64,000 nucleotides of DNA from Nematostella vectensis. Lineage: Eukaryota; Cnidaria; Anthozoa; Actiniaria; Edwardsiidae. The notes below the pieces were generated by a model. It worked only from the letters and a program-made list of their open reading frames with translations, was not told where the DNA came from and did no database searches. How positions within the stretch are numbered: the stretch's first letter is position 1; each line of letters begins with the position of its first letter. Of this stretch, positions 1 to 11,528 are shown in pieces. The position numbers and the translations under genes are program-made. Where the stretch lies: assembly GCF_932526225.1 (NCBI RefSeq), contig NC_064046.1:7365219-7429218 (forward strand), read 5' to 3'.

Positions 1-200
1 CATCATAATCATCATCACCACCATCGTTATCATTACCACCACCATCATCACCATCACTACCACCGCCACCACCATCATCATCAACACCATCACCATCATT
101 GTCATCATCACCATCACCACCACCATCATCAACATCATTACTATCATCATTATCACCATCACTACTACTACCACAACCACCTCCACCACAACCACCATCA
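1..200. repeat. Degenerate CAT/CAC trinucleotide tract
   Basis: The first 200 bases are almost pure permutations of cat, cac and atc triplets, an imperfect trinucleotide microsatellite that runs off the left edge. No gene is visible in it. Confidence 0.9.
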
Positions 201-392
201 CCATTATTGTGAACCAGGCTATTTTTAGACACATCGATTAACCAATCTAATGCGGCCAAGGTCAACATAGCTGATTGGCCCGTTCACGCGCGCATCTAAA
301 AATAGCCTGATCCAGGGAAACGCCGTGACCCTAATATATTACAGATGATTACTCCTATTATGAGCTCCTGCACCAAGTCAGCATAATCATCG

Positions 393-524
393 CCATCATA
401 ATCTTCATCTTCACAGGTACGATTATCATCATAATCTTCATCTTCACAGGTACGATTATCATCATAATCTTCATCTTCATACTGACGATCATCATCATAA
501 TAAGCATCTTCACAGACACGATCA
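393..524. repeat. 33-bp tandem repeat, four units, open on the minus strand
   Basis: Four successive 33-bp units built around 'cataatcttcatcttcac' follow one another. On the minus strand they sit in an 80-codon open frame (296-538) and would encode an acidic 11-residue repeat with core C-E-D-E-D-Y-D-D-N-R-T. The frame has no recognisable domain, and it adjoins the trinucleotide tract. I read it as a low-complexity repeat, and a coding role is unlikely. Confidence 0.7.
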
Positions 525-694
525 TTAAATCTCGACATAATGATAATCTCGTAATCTCATTATCTCATTATACCATCTTATTCATCGCCATATTGTCATC
601 GGACATCACAATACTAATAATAATTAAAAAATCACCACCTTGGCTATCCGCATAGTATTATAATATAGTGCAAACACCCGGCTTTCTATTTCAG

Positions 695-1367
695 ATAAAA
701 GGAAAATCGTTTGAGGATTGGCTTGAAGACAAACACCGCGAAAGCCAACGAGAAAAAGAGAAAGAAAAGGAGAAAGAGGATGAGCACAAGGGAAAAGTCG
801 AGATGAAGCAACAAAGAAGAAGAATGTCACAGGTAGGACTTCAGTCATCGTCACGTCAGTACCTGCTTTGTTTTTCACAGATTTTTCTTTATCTTACTCC
901 GTGCAAGTTTCACTATTTCAGTGGTACCTATACTAGGCGGCAACTATTCATATCTATCGCGTCCAAAAAAAAAAAAGTGACCAACCTCTATTAAGCGACC
1001 AGCCTCTATTAAGCGGCAAACCTCAATAAAGCGACCAACCTCTTTAATTGATCACCCTGTATTAAACGGCAAACCTCTATTTAGCGGCCACCCTCTTGAC
1101 ATTGTGTTGCATGTTGTTTTTCAGGCCAAATACCAGTCGTGGCTACAAGACAAGGAATTACAAGCTCTAGAAGAAGAGGAGAAGAGGCTCGGCCAAGCGA
1201 AAGAGCAGCTCGAAAAGATGAGGCGCAAGTGGGAAGAGCAGGATGAATTGAAAAAACAACAAACGTCTTCAAGCAAGCGTTCGGTAATCCGGACACAGAG
1301 TTGTCCGACTAACAAACAGCATGATATATCACGTCAGAGGTTCAGCAGCCTGCAAGCGTCAAAATAA
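695..1367 (+). CDS. C-terminal part of a coiled-coil protein with W-L-x-x-K motifs (5' end outside window)
   Basis: Two exons are visible: 695-832 and 1125-1367 (TAA stop). The first follows an acceptor ending tttcag and ends at cacag|gtagga. The second follows tttttcag. Both joins are phase 0, giving at least 126 residues of the C-terminus. The first exon encodes F-E-D-W-L-E-D-K followed by a highly charged R/E/K stretch. The second encodes Y-Q-S-W-L-Q-D-K and a long E/K-rich helix (about 45 residues, probable coiled coil), then a basic serine-rich tail. The pattern of short W-L-x-x-K motifs before charged helices recalls CCDC181/CCDC34-type ciliary or microtubule proteins, but I cannot assign it firmly. 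The same motif recurs three times at the C-terminus of the downstream ANKUB1-like protein, so the two genes may be related. Earlier exons lie left of the window. Confidence 0.6.
975..1095. repeat. 18-bp array in the intron of the coiled-coil gene
   Basis: About six imperfect copies of an 18-bp unit with the core 'aagcgaccaacctctatt' fill the intron and stop about 30 bp before the acceptor at 1124. Confidence 0.8.
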
Positions 1368-1487
1368 TAATCGCCGGTATTATATAACATGAACATTTAT
1401 ACCTAATACAGGTCAATCAGACATATAAGGCTTTCCTTACCAGATGTATATGATTCTCGTAGGGAATAAACCGCTGTCATTTTTTTA

Positions 1488-1775
1488 CTTAGGGCACCTC
1501 GTTACTAAGGCAACTCGTTACTAAGGGCATCTCGTTAATAAGGCACCTCTTTTATAAGGCACCTTGTCACTAAGGGCACCTCGTTACTAAGGCACCTTAT
1601 TACTAAGAGCACCTCGTTACTAAGGGCACCTTGTTACTAAGGCACCTTATTACTAAGAGCACCTCGTTACTAAGGCACCTTATTACTAAGAGCACCTCGT
1701 TACTAAGGGCACCTTGTTACTAAGGCATCTTATTACTAAGGGCACCTCGTTTCTAAGGGCACACGTTTCTAAGGG
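1488..1775. repeat. Short tandem array of 'ctaaggcacctcgtta' type
   Basis: Roughly seventeen diverged copies of a 16-17 bp unit (ctaaggcaccttatta and ctaagggcacctcgtta variants alternate). It lies about 120 bp past the stop of the coiled-coil gene, probably in its 3' flank. Confidence 0.85.
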
Positions 1776-3188
1776 GTGGTCGAACCTTTTTTTAACTCTT
1801 CCTAAGCACTAAAAGCAAACACATTTTCAGGTTTGCTAAATTGCGGTCCCTTTTCTGATTACACTTGATACATTCATGCCCAGTTGTTGTTAGGATAAGA
1901 GGATGTGGGATGATTCACTAGCGCGAGACCCCCTAAGGGATAGAAGTTAGTTTAGTTGAGACTGGTCCAACGTGTAAATAAGTAGATATAGGTAAGCATG
2001 TAGTTTGTCGGTTTGTTCTCTTCAATTCAAGACATTTAAGACACGGTAACTGTAGATTGGAACCAGAGTTATTGGATTCTTCTTTTCTCCACCACTTCTC
2101 CCTTCCACAGCTCGTGTGCGGTCAAGCACACAATTCAACGCCACGGCACGGGTCGTCAGCCGACCACCCAAAATTTTAGATGCTAATATAAATCTTCAAT
2201 TTCTCGGTTCTTTTTATGGGTCGTAGCGTACCAAAACTCAATGGAGCACGCGCAAACATCGCGTGCGCCATACACGCAAGGGTTTTAGACTTCTCTAAAA
2301 GCCTTTTGTGTTTATGTGATAATTATCTGTTTTAAGCCGTCTTTTCTGTTATGGTTTACATTGTTGTGAAACAATTTGAAGCAATAAGATTGTGTTTATA
2401 TTATTTGTGCAGTCAACCAAGTAAAAAAAAGAAAAAAACACCGCTGGATATTTTGTTTTCGCTAGATCGTGTAAAATAAGTGAATAATACGCGATACTTG
2501 CTTTAAACTGATTATCCACATGTACTCACTACATGATCGACAATTTGTCCTTTTGAAAAGGCTGGAAAAAAAATGAATGAAGCAATAGAAATTTGTCTGC
2601 TCTTCTTTAGAAGGGGAGTCCATATTCCATGTATACTATAATTAAATATACTGTATCGCCGGTCTTATCAAAAAGGCTTAAAAAAAAGCGCCTTGCTCTG
2701 ATTCATAATTCACGCTTTCTGACAACTTGTAATTAAGCGCCAAACTACCCAAAAGTTAAAACCTTTTGATATGACAGACGAACAATAGACACCTCTTGAA
2801 AAAGTCGCAAAACTTATCAAACATCGAGGATGCATTGGTTAGTTGTCAAGGCCTGAGTGCAGACATGCGGAGTTCAAATGTGGTGGTGTTTACAACGACA
2901 AAGCCCTCCAGCCTACTTTTGAATTGAGGGAAGTGACAATAATAGCGGAAGGTGATATTGTAACATTAACTACAGACTATTTTTACGGGAGTACGGGATC
3001 TACGATACAGCAGGACGATACAGATTGTGTTCGCGATATTTGAATATTGGCGGTTACGCACGAAGGAAGTCGCGAGAGAAGCGTTTCACACGAAGCCTAT
3101 ATTCTATAAGCGAATATCGGTTGAAGTTTGCAAGGTTTAATCTTTATACATCTTTAAAAAAAAAGAGGAGCGATATGTGTAGATTAAT
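1776..3188. other. Intergenic / 5' region of the ANKUB1-like gene
   Basis: AT-rich sequence without repeats or a convincing exon. A 66-codon ORF at 2843-3043 has no recognisable domain and no clear splice signal linking it to the ANKUB1-like start. Promoter and 5' UTR of that gene should lie here, but I see no diagnostic element. Confidence 0.5.
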
Positions 3189-6100
3189 ATGAATCACGGA
3201 TGTCATTACGCGAATACTAGAAAAACAATTCTTCTTCAAACTCGAGGTGGCAGTACCCTAGAAATAGAAATTACAGAACGGACATCTGTGGAAGATCTAA
3301 AAGCCGAGGCTGAATTACGCGTGGGTATTCCTGTTGAGCTGATACGTCTTCAAGTCAACAAGGTGAATTTGGAAGATTCTGAGAAGATATGTGAACGAGG
3401 CCACCTGCAGAAAGCTACATTTGTTGTGGCTGTCAATCCACTATGGGAGCATTTCGTTGATGCGTGTTTGAGAAAAGACAACGAAGAAATCGTTGCTCGC
3501 ATTCGACTAATGCACGAATTTGCTCATGAAGATAAACTGTTTTTCTCCAGTTTTATTGGCGCGAGAGTCGGAAACAGTGAGTTTTTATTTGGTATTTTGG
3601 TGGAAAAGAAAATGGATATTAAAAGGACATCAAAGACTGGTCGAAATGTTTTACACATGGCTGTTATGAGCAAATGTGTCAATTGTATCGCTGACATTCT
3701 AATGCATGGCGGGGGTGATCTCATTGACATGGCTGACAGGTACAACAAAACACCATTCTGTCTGGCAAAATCTGGAAACGCAGATAACACTATCATTAGT
3801 ATTCTTAGTGGTTACAGAATGCTCAGACAAAAGAGCGTTGTGGATTGTAACAATAGTGGAAAAGAGGAAAAGAGAGCGAAATGCTGGACATTCACTAGTG
3901 AGCGAGATGCGTCGATGGTCAAAAGCTGCTGTAAGAATGACCTTTCGTTAGATTCTTCGATAAAAGTTTTAGGATTGCAAATGGATAAAGTTAAAATTGG
4001 TGGTTCCTTACGGAACCCAGCGGATGAAAAATGTTCTCACTATCGAGCAGATAACGAAGAAATGAGAGTGAAGACGGAAGGTGATTATGAGCCTGAAGCA
4101 ACTCACACTCATGGCTCAGAACTCGACACCAGTAATGATATGAAAGCGCGCGATGAACAATCCACAGGAACACCAGAAATTAAAAGCGCTCGAAGACAAT
4201 GGCTTTCCCCTAATAAGGATATTTCCAGAAGCTCGGAGGATATTTTAAAAGGCGAGGATGAAGGTTGTGAAAGTATTGCTTCAGATGGCCCTGATAGTGA
4301 TGGTTTAGTCGAAGGAAACTTTAGGCAAGAGATGTTTGAAAAGTATGGTAATGCGAGCGATGCGCTTCGTAGGGAATACACAAGGACAGGGGATAATTCG
4401 CGACATGATACTTTACAGACTTTGAAAGAAAAAGAAGGAAAGATCGCAGCGAACAAGAGTAATTTCTGCGAAGACGAACTTGTCAAAAACACGCAGTTAC
4501 AAACTGAAGATAAGGACGTGGTAGAAATAACAGTAGAACATCTTACAGAGACAAGCAGTAAAATTGCAAAATCACCAAAGGAAGATTATGAACACGTGGA
4601 ATATTCCCCAGCAGAACCACAAACCGAAAAAACGCCCCAAGACGTTAAACTACCCATTCGTGGCAAACAGCGTTCAAGCTCATCATTTTCAGAGGAAATC
4701 TATTCTACTCATGTTGTGACGGAAGAAGTCCACCATTTGCCTCTGTGGAAATCCTTGAGTTCCGAACCAGAGGGTCACGTGGTATCTCGAAATGTGGCGC
4801 GATCCTCGCTGTCTCCGAGCGGAGAAAATACAAACGATGCCCTACCGATAATACGACGGAAAAGCGGACTGTTTTCGATGGATGCTATGAGAAGTAAAAC
4901 CGTCAGCAAGGAAAAAACGTCAGATAGCGATGTGGGTTGCGGGATCGTCCCGAGACCACCCTCGGGACCCCGAAGACACCGTAAGCCTCGATCCAGACGA
5001 CCATTATCTGTCGGCGCGAGTCTAAAGGACAAGGATACCATCAAGAAAAGGTATGTAAAGAGCATGAACTCAGGTATGCAAGGTATGTAAAGAGCATGAG
5101 CTCAGGTATGTAAGGTATGTAAAGAGCATGAACTCAGGTATGTAAGGTATGTAAAGAGCATGAACTCAGGTTTGTAAGGTATGTAAAGAGCATGAACTCA
5201 GGTATGTAAGGTATGTAAAGAGCATGAACTCAGGTATGCAAGGTATGTAAAGAGCATGAACTCAGGTATGTAAGGTATGTAAAGAGCATGAACTCAGGTT
5301 TGTAAGGTATGTAAAGAGCATGAACTCAGGTATGTAAGGTATGTAAAGAGCATGAACTCAGGTTTGTAAGGTATTTAAAGAGCATGAACTCAGGTTTGTA
5401 AGGTATGTAAAGAGCATGAACTCAGGTTTGTAAGGTATGTAAAGAGCATGAACTCAGGTATGTAAGGTATGTAAAGAGCATTAACTCAGGTTTGTAAGGT
5501 ATTTAAAGAGCATGAACTCAGGTTTGTAAGGTATGTAAAGAGCATGAGCTCAGATTTGTAAGGTATGTAAAGAGCATGAACTCAGGTTTGTAAGGTATGT
5601 AAAGAGCATGAACTCAGGTTTGTAAGGTATGTAAAGAGCATGAGCTCAGGTTTGTAAGGTATTTAAAGAGCATGAACTCAGGTTTGTAAGGTATGTAAAG
5701 AGCATGAACTCAGGTTTGTAAGGTATGTAAAGAGCATGAACTCAGGTTTGTAAGGTATTTAAAGAGCATGAACTCAGGTATGTAAAGAGCATGAACTCAG
5801 GTATGTAAGGTATGTAAAGAGCATGAACTCAGGTTTGTAAGGTATGTAAAGAGCATGAACTCAGGTATGTAAGGTATTTAAAGAGCATGAACTCAAGTAT
5901 GTAAGGTATGTAAAGAGCATGAACTCAGGTATGTAAGGTATGTAAAGAGCATGAACTCAGGTTTGTAAAGAGCATGAACTCAGGTATGTAAGGTATGTAA
6001 AGAGCATGAACTCAGGTTTGTAAAGAGCATGAACTCAGGTTTGTAAGGTATGTAAAGAGCATGAACTCAGGTTTGTAAAGAGCATGAACTCAGGTATGTA

Positions 6101-9100
6101 AGGTATGTAAAGAGCATGAACTCAGGTATGCAAGGTATGTAAAGAGCATTAACTCAGGTATGTAAGGTATGTAAAGAGCATGAACTCAGGTTTGTAAAGA
6201 GCATGAACTCAGGTTTGTAAGGTATGTAAAGAGCATGAACTCAGGTTTGTAAAGAGCATGAACTCAGGTATGTAAGGTATGTAAAGAGCATGAACTCAGG
6301 TATGTAAGGTATGTAAAGAGCATGAACTCAGGTATGTAAGGTATGTAAAGAGCATGAACTCAGGTATGTAAGGTATGTAAAGAGCATGAACTCAGGTTTG
6401 TAAGGTATGTAAAGAGCATGAACTGAGGTATGTAAGGTATGTAAAGAGCATGAACTCAGGTATGCAAGGTATGTAAAGAGCATTAACTCAGGTATGTAAG
6501 GTATGTAAAGAGCATGAACTCAGGTTTGTAAAGAGCATGAACTCAGGTTTGTAAGGTATGTAAAGAGCATGAACTCAGGTTTGTAAAGAGCATGAACTCA
6601 GGTATGTAAGGTATGTAAAGAGCATGAACTCAGGTATGTAAGGTATGTAAAGAGCATAAACTCAGGTATGTAAGGTATGTAAAGAGCATGAACTCAGGTT
6701 TGTAAAGAGCATGAACTCAGGTTTGTAAGGTATGTAAAGAGCATGAACTCAGGTTTGTAAAGAGCATGAACTCAGGTATGTAAGGTATGTAAAGAGCATG
6801 AACTCAGGTATGTAAGGTATGTAAAGAGCATGAACTCAGGTATGTAAGGTATGTAAAGAGCATGAACTCAGGTATGTAAGGTATGTAAAGAGCATGAACT
6901 CAGGTTTGTAAGGTATGTAAAGAGCATGAACTGAGGTATGTAAGGTATGTAAAGAGCATGAACTCAGGTATGTAAGGTATGTAAAGAGCATGAACTCAGG
7001 TATGTAAGGTATGTAAAGAGCATGAACTCAGGTTTGTAAGGTATGTAAAGAGCATGAACTGAGGTATGTAAGGTATGTAAAGAGCATGAACTCAGGTTTG
7101 CAAGGTATGTAAAGAGCATGAACTCAGGTTTGCAAGGTATGTAAAGAGCATGAACTCAGGTTTGTAAGTGTCCTACTTACACTATATATGGTAATGACGT
7201 CATCCTACTTATATTATATATGGTATTTGTCATCCTACTTATATTATATGCTATTCGTCATCCTACTTACACTATATATGGAAATGACGTCATCCTACTT
7301 ATATTATATAATGGTAATAACGTCACCCTTCTCACACTATACATCGGAAATGACATCATCCTGCTTATATTATATATGGTAATGAGGTCACCCTACTCAC
7401 ACTATATATGGAAATGAATTAATCCTACTTCGTTCTGTCTGTCTGTACTACCGAAAGAGGACTCTGTCCTCAATGGGAGGCCAGTATCTTTAGTTGACCG
7501 ATTTTCCCTCATTAAACGTCGTGTCTAATTAAATTTATTCTTCGCATGTTTGAAAGATTGTTAACGAGTACGTGTTTTATGTTTTTTTTAAATACTAGTG
7601 ATTTGTTTTGCTTTTCCTTTAGCCTACGAAAAATCTCATCTGGCGGAACATCAATACACCTCACTCCTCCCTTAAGGGACGGTCACATAACCCCACCCAC
7701 CCCTCCCTCTGGAGGCTCATCAGAGTATCTGTACGAAGAGGGGAGATGGCATGGCAGGGCATCGATTATTAGTCAGGAAACGGCCGCAAGGTAATGGCCA
7801 CGTGTAGGGCCTTTTTGTAGAGTTTCAAAAAAATATCTAATTTCCGATTTCTAGAACCAAAGTACACTCATTTTTTATAATAACATCTAGTTTTCAGTTG
7901 GCTGAATATGTTTTTAACGATATTCTTAAATTGTAGTGTATATTAGAATTTATTATATGGCTACGATAGTACGCGCGCTGTAATTGGCTTATTGGTAGTC
8001 GTGACTACTTACTAACCGAGAGTGAGGTCATGCCGGGAAATATCAAACTGAGGCTTTGGCGTTTTCATCAAATCATAAAGCGGCACAAAGCAATTGGCCT
8101 TTTCATTTTACTTCAGAAGCTTGTTCTCTACATACCGTAGAGTTTTCGAACTAAACAGTCCATTCATGCCGTGAAGACTGACATCTGAGCTTTTTTTGTT
8201 ATTGTTTGGATCAACATCACCTATGATAAATCCTGTAGTCCCCAAAAAGTGCAAATAGAAAAAAAAATAGCCCGAAAAGTCATCCAATTACTTGTTGTTG
8301 AATCTTTACACTCATTTACATTTTTTGGCAGCGCGCGAGTGTTTCTTGTTTTCCCGCCTTTTTTATATCGATCGATAAACTAATCGATATTCGCGCAAAA
8401 GCGAAATTTGACTTGTTTTCTTGTCATTTTTATTTTAAAAAGCCATATAATAAACAACTTACTAACCTCGAACGTTCGGTCATACCGGGAAATATCAAAC
8501 CTCGGCTTGCGAGGTCGATATGCCAAAGCCTCAGTTTGATATTTCCCGGCATGACCTCACTCTCGGTTAGTAAGTAGTTAATAATACCCAATGAATTATT
8601 AGGAAGAGAATTACACTAATGAGTGAATGATCAAAAGCAATAATAAGGTTGTTACTATGAGCACAAGTTGGTTTTGAATTTTAGGACGCATCAGGTCTTA
8701 ATTTTTTTTTCCGGCTATCTGAGCCTCGGCATGTTCTTATTATGTTCTTAAAATTTGGCGAAATCTCAGGCTGGACGTTCTTATAAAAAAGGTTCTTATA
8801 AAAAAGAGTGTGAATGAAAAATACAACTCGAATCTAAAATAGAAACAAATCCGTAATTTGGCTTCCTTAAACACTCGAAAGGGGAAATCTACAGTCAAGT
8901 CTCGAAAATGGTCCCGAGTATTTTAAAGGAAATCGAGCTTCCATAGCCATTCAAGTGTTGATTTTTCATCGGAAAAAATACCCTGGTAGAGTTGAGTCAA
9001 GATTTGTTGCCAAATGTTTGGAAAAAGGCTCTGAGCAAATCACCTTCGAGGAGGGTACGGATCTAAAACTACGCATTGATAACATGCTTTTTACACACAG

Positions 9101-9704
9101 CTTCTTGTCACGTCCGCGATCCAAATCTAACCCGCCTTCCCCGGAATCTCACGAACATTTGGGCGCTCCACTCTCTAGACCCAGACTCCCCTCATACAGC
9201 TCTGGCGAGGAGGATTGGAACAAGGCTGTCACACGAATGCCGCCTCGTCGCAGCAGAGCCGTGAGTGTTGGTAACTATAGCGACACCTTTACGAGCAAGA
9301 CACGGCGGCCATCTTTGACGTACAATGAATGGTTAACGGAGAAAAAACTTCAGATGCAGGCTGAAGGAACACGTCACGAAGAAGTGAAGACAAGCAAACG
9401 TAAGCTCAGTAAGACGATAACCTATGAGCAATGGCTAGAACAGAAAGCTGCCGAGAATCAACAAAGACATTCAAAACACGCACCTGAGGAAAGCGACCAA
9501 TCAGAGCATAGAGCACGCAAGGACTCTCTGCCATACGCGGTCTGGCTGCAGAAAAAAGACGAGGAGGCACTGGTGCGAGAGGAGCAGCGCATTGAAGCTG
9601 CGATTGCGCAAAGGAAGCAAGCGAGACGACAATCGGGAACAAAACTGAGGCAAATATTGAGAAGATGCAGTAGAGATGAAAAATCGAGAAAATCAAGTTT
9701 TTGA
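3189..9704 (+). CDS. ANKUB1: ANKUB1-like protein (ubiquitin-like plus ankyrin domain), three exons
   Basis: Exons 3189-5050, 7623-7790 and 9101-9704 (TGA) join with matching phase 2 at both junctions, giving 877 residues. Residues about 11-82 form a ubiquitin-like fold (L-L-Q-T-R-G-G start, hydrophobic spacing). Residues about 85-205 carry diverged ankyrin repeats, clearest at G-R-N-V-L-H-M-A-V (151-159) and N-K-T-P-F. This order and the W-E-H-F linker resemble vertebrate ankyrin repeat and ubiquitin domain protein 1, whose function is poorly known. Residues 220-680 are polar and probably disordered. The C-terminus has three Y-x-x-W-L-x-x-K motifs at Y751, Y785 and Y822, followed by a basic helix. 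Donors are AAAAG|gtatgt (5050) and GCAAG|gtaatg (7790); acceptors are cctttag and cacacag. Intron 1 is a 2.1 kb array made from its own donor. Family assignment is from memory of the human protein. An additional upstream exon is possible. Confidence 0.72.
5051..7167 (+). repeat. 32-bp minisatellite made of the exon 1 splice donor
   Basis: The array begins exactly at the intron boundary. Its unit 'ggtatgtaaagagcatgaac' + 'tcaggtatgtaa' (32 bp, with a 22-bp short form) repeats about 65-70 times. Nearly every copy contains AAG|GTATGT and/or CAG|GT(A/T)TGT, matching the true donor AAAAG|GTATGT at 5050. Variants (tatgt/tttgt/tatgc, atttaaag) are interspersed irregularly. Confidence 0.95.
7168..7440. 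repeat. Second, diverged array in ANKUB1-like intron 1
   Basis: About eight copies of a 30-36 bp AT-rich unit with core 'cctacttatattatatatgg' follow the donor array directly. The rest of the intron to 7622 is unique sequence. Confidence 0.8.
7991..8595. mobile_element. Foldback / MITE element in ANKUB1-like intron 2
   Basis: A stretch of nearly 60 bp at 8003-8060 (actaaccgagagtgaggtca and onward to ctttggc) recurs as an inverted copy at 8522-8580. A third, diverged copy of the same motif (ccgggaaatatcaaac) sits at 8465-8520, immediately inside the right arm and in inverted orientation to it. Outer ends are 'attggtagtcgtgactac' and its diverged inverse. There is no ORF, so it is a non-autonomous terminal-inverted-repeat element of about 600 bp. 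The superfamily cannot be told. Confidence 0.75.
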
Positions 9705-9888
9705 CCCCGCGAAGTTTATTTCGAAAACGAAAAAGGTCACAAATACTCGTTTGCGAATTTGGGATTTCTCGCCCGTTTTATCTGATTCTGTTGGTTTCTT
9801 TTTCCTCAAAATACACGGGGTTGCTGGCTTCTAGCTCGAGCAACAAGCTTTAAACTACAAATAGACAGTATCTTTACCGGTGCAGGCA

Positions 9889-10014
9889 CGCAATCTTGTC
9901 ACGGGCTCTAGGGTAAAGACTCGTCTTGTCACGGGCTCTAGGGTAAAGACTCGTCTTGTCACGGGCTCTAGGGTAAAGACTCGTCTTGTCACGGGCTCTA
10001 GGGTAAAGACTCGT
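9889..10014. repeat. 30-bp direct repeat, four essentially perfect copies
   Basis: Unit 'cttgtcacgggctctagggt' + 'aaagactcgt' repeats four times without visible change, about 185 bp after the ANKUB1-like stop. The lack of divergence suggests recent expansion. Confidence 0.95.
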
Positions 10015-11480
10015 TGGCGCATCGCTAACCCCTGGATGGCGTGTGCGCACTTCCCCGGCTGTCGTGTATTGCTGGCGAATTTACTTACTTTTTTTTCCTG
10101 ATGCAGAATTCTGACTTATACTTCCTCTCTCAGAAACTCCATGACAGATATATAATTCATCAAGCTTTAGAAAGCGCTGCTTGTCACTAGTGAAGGTAAT
10201 ATATCATATAGCAGTTTTAAACATCACCAATGTTTGGCTTGTGGATATCAAACGTCATTGCGGTAATCTGTAACATCCCCTTAGACAAACAAAACCTCTC
10301 TATTTAGCGTTAGGGTACATTTTAAGAAAATATTTTCTTTGGTCTAAGGTTATATTTCCAGCCGCTTCTAGGCCTCCTCAGCCCTACTGAATGCGGGCCA
10401 CCAGAAAAGAGCTGAAAATGAGAATATGTCGCCATTTTGAAAACTATTCAGAACACCATGGAAACACGTTTGGTTATTGCGGTAACCTGTGACAGTAGTC
10501 TTTGTAGAAAGACGTGACTTTGATTTTGGTAGATCTACACAAAGCAGCAATTGTTCGTTATGTTATTGTAACGGTGTTATCTTCGTTCTCAATGAACACG
10601 ACCTGGAGTGTTAAATGAAGCCATCAGCTAAGGCAGATCTATTTGAACAGCCCCTTGTACTGTTGTATTCACAGACATTCAATAAAGTTGTCAACGTGTC
10701 CACGCAACATAAAGAGATAACGCGGTCTATTACCAGATTAACAGAGAAATCACAGAGAAAAGCAAAACCACAAAATTGCAAAGATGTGAGTAAGGAAATT
10801 ATTATCGTAATCGTCGAAAGATACGGATTGTCGTAATAAATCAAGAAATTAATATTGAAAGGGAAAAAACATTAAGTGGGGTTAATATTATGATAGCAAA
10901 CTTGAACAGTCAATTAAAGTTTGGTCCTCAATTTGGTTAAAAAAAATAATATTTTAGTTTGAATCTTAGAAAAATAGAGGATATAATGAAAGGAAATAAT
11001 TGAAGGGTCAGAAGAAAGACTGATGTAGTTGGACGGAAGTATTGGCATAATCGGTTTTTTTTTATGTCAAGATCTACTCGATTACATGTCCTCAGTTTGC
11101 CAGAGATGCAATTACAACACCAAAGCAAATATTAGAGTTGGCTGTACATTTGTGCGATACTCACAAAAGTAATCACCAGAGTCGCGAGGTGAGTGAGGGA
11201 AAGGCGCGGCGTGTTTGTTGTAAGGAAAAGTTTCGCTGATTTTCTCTGTGAACCGCAAAACTACACAAACTCACTTTGAACACTGACCATTCAATTACTT
11301 GTCATTCTGATGATAACACGATTTATCAGAAAAAAAAACGCCGAGAAGCTATTTACAGCCCATAACCAGAAAGTGGACCATCGCACGCATGGCATAAGCC
11401 GGCTGTATTACCCCGAGAGTTTACAAAATATAGGATTTGCAACAACCGGTGTAAAAACATCAACACGCTCTCAACAGCTG
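10015..11480. other. Intergenic region between ANKUB1-like gene and GPCR
   Basis: Mostly unique AT-rich sequence. A 73-codon ORF at 10615-10836 has no recognisable domain. A possible polyadenylation hexamer (aataaa) lies at about 10670. The GPCR promoter should be in the right half, but no element is identifiable. Confidence 0.4.
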
Positions 11481-11516
11481 TTCGTTAGACTTGGTGTAAA
11501 CACCAAGTCTAACGAA
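11481..11516. repeat. Perfect 36-bp palindrome just upstream of the GPCR start
   Basis: Two 17-base arms (left arm ttcgttagacttggtgt) are perfect reverse complements separated by only 'aa'. The palindrome ends 12 bp before the preferred GPCR start codon, so it would lie in the 5' UTR. Confidence 0.95.
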
Positions 11517-11528
11517 ACACACGACGAC

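Noticed and set aside
296-538. Acidic 80-codon protein gene
   Set aside because: It is a translation of a 33-bp repeat beside a trinucleotide tract, with no other support.
2843-3043. 66-codon ORF before the ANKUB1-like start
   Set aside because: No domain, no clear splice link, and it ends 145 bp before the start.
11310-11528. N-terminal extension of the GPCR from an upstream ATG
   Set aside because: It reads through a perfect palindrome, lacks receptor-like features, and the ATG at 11529 gives a normal length.
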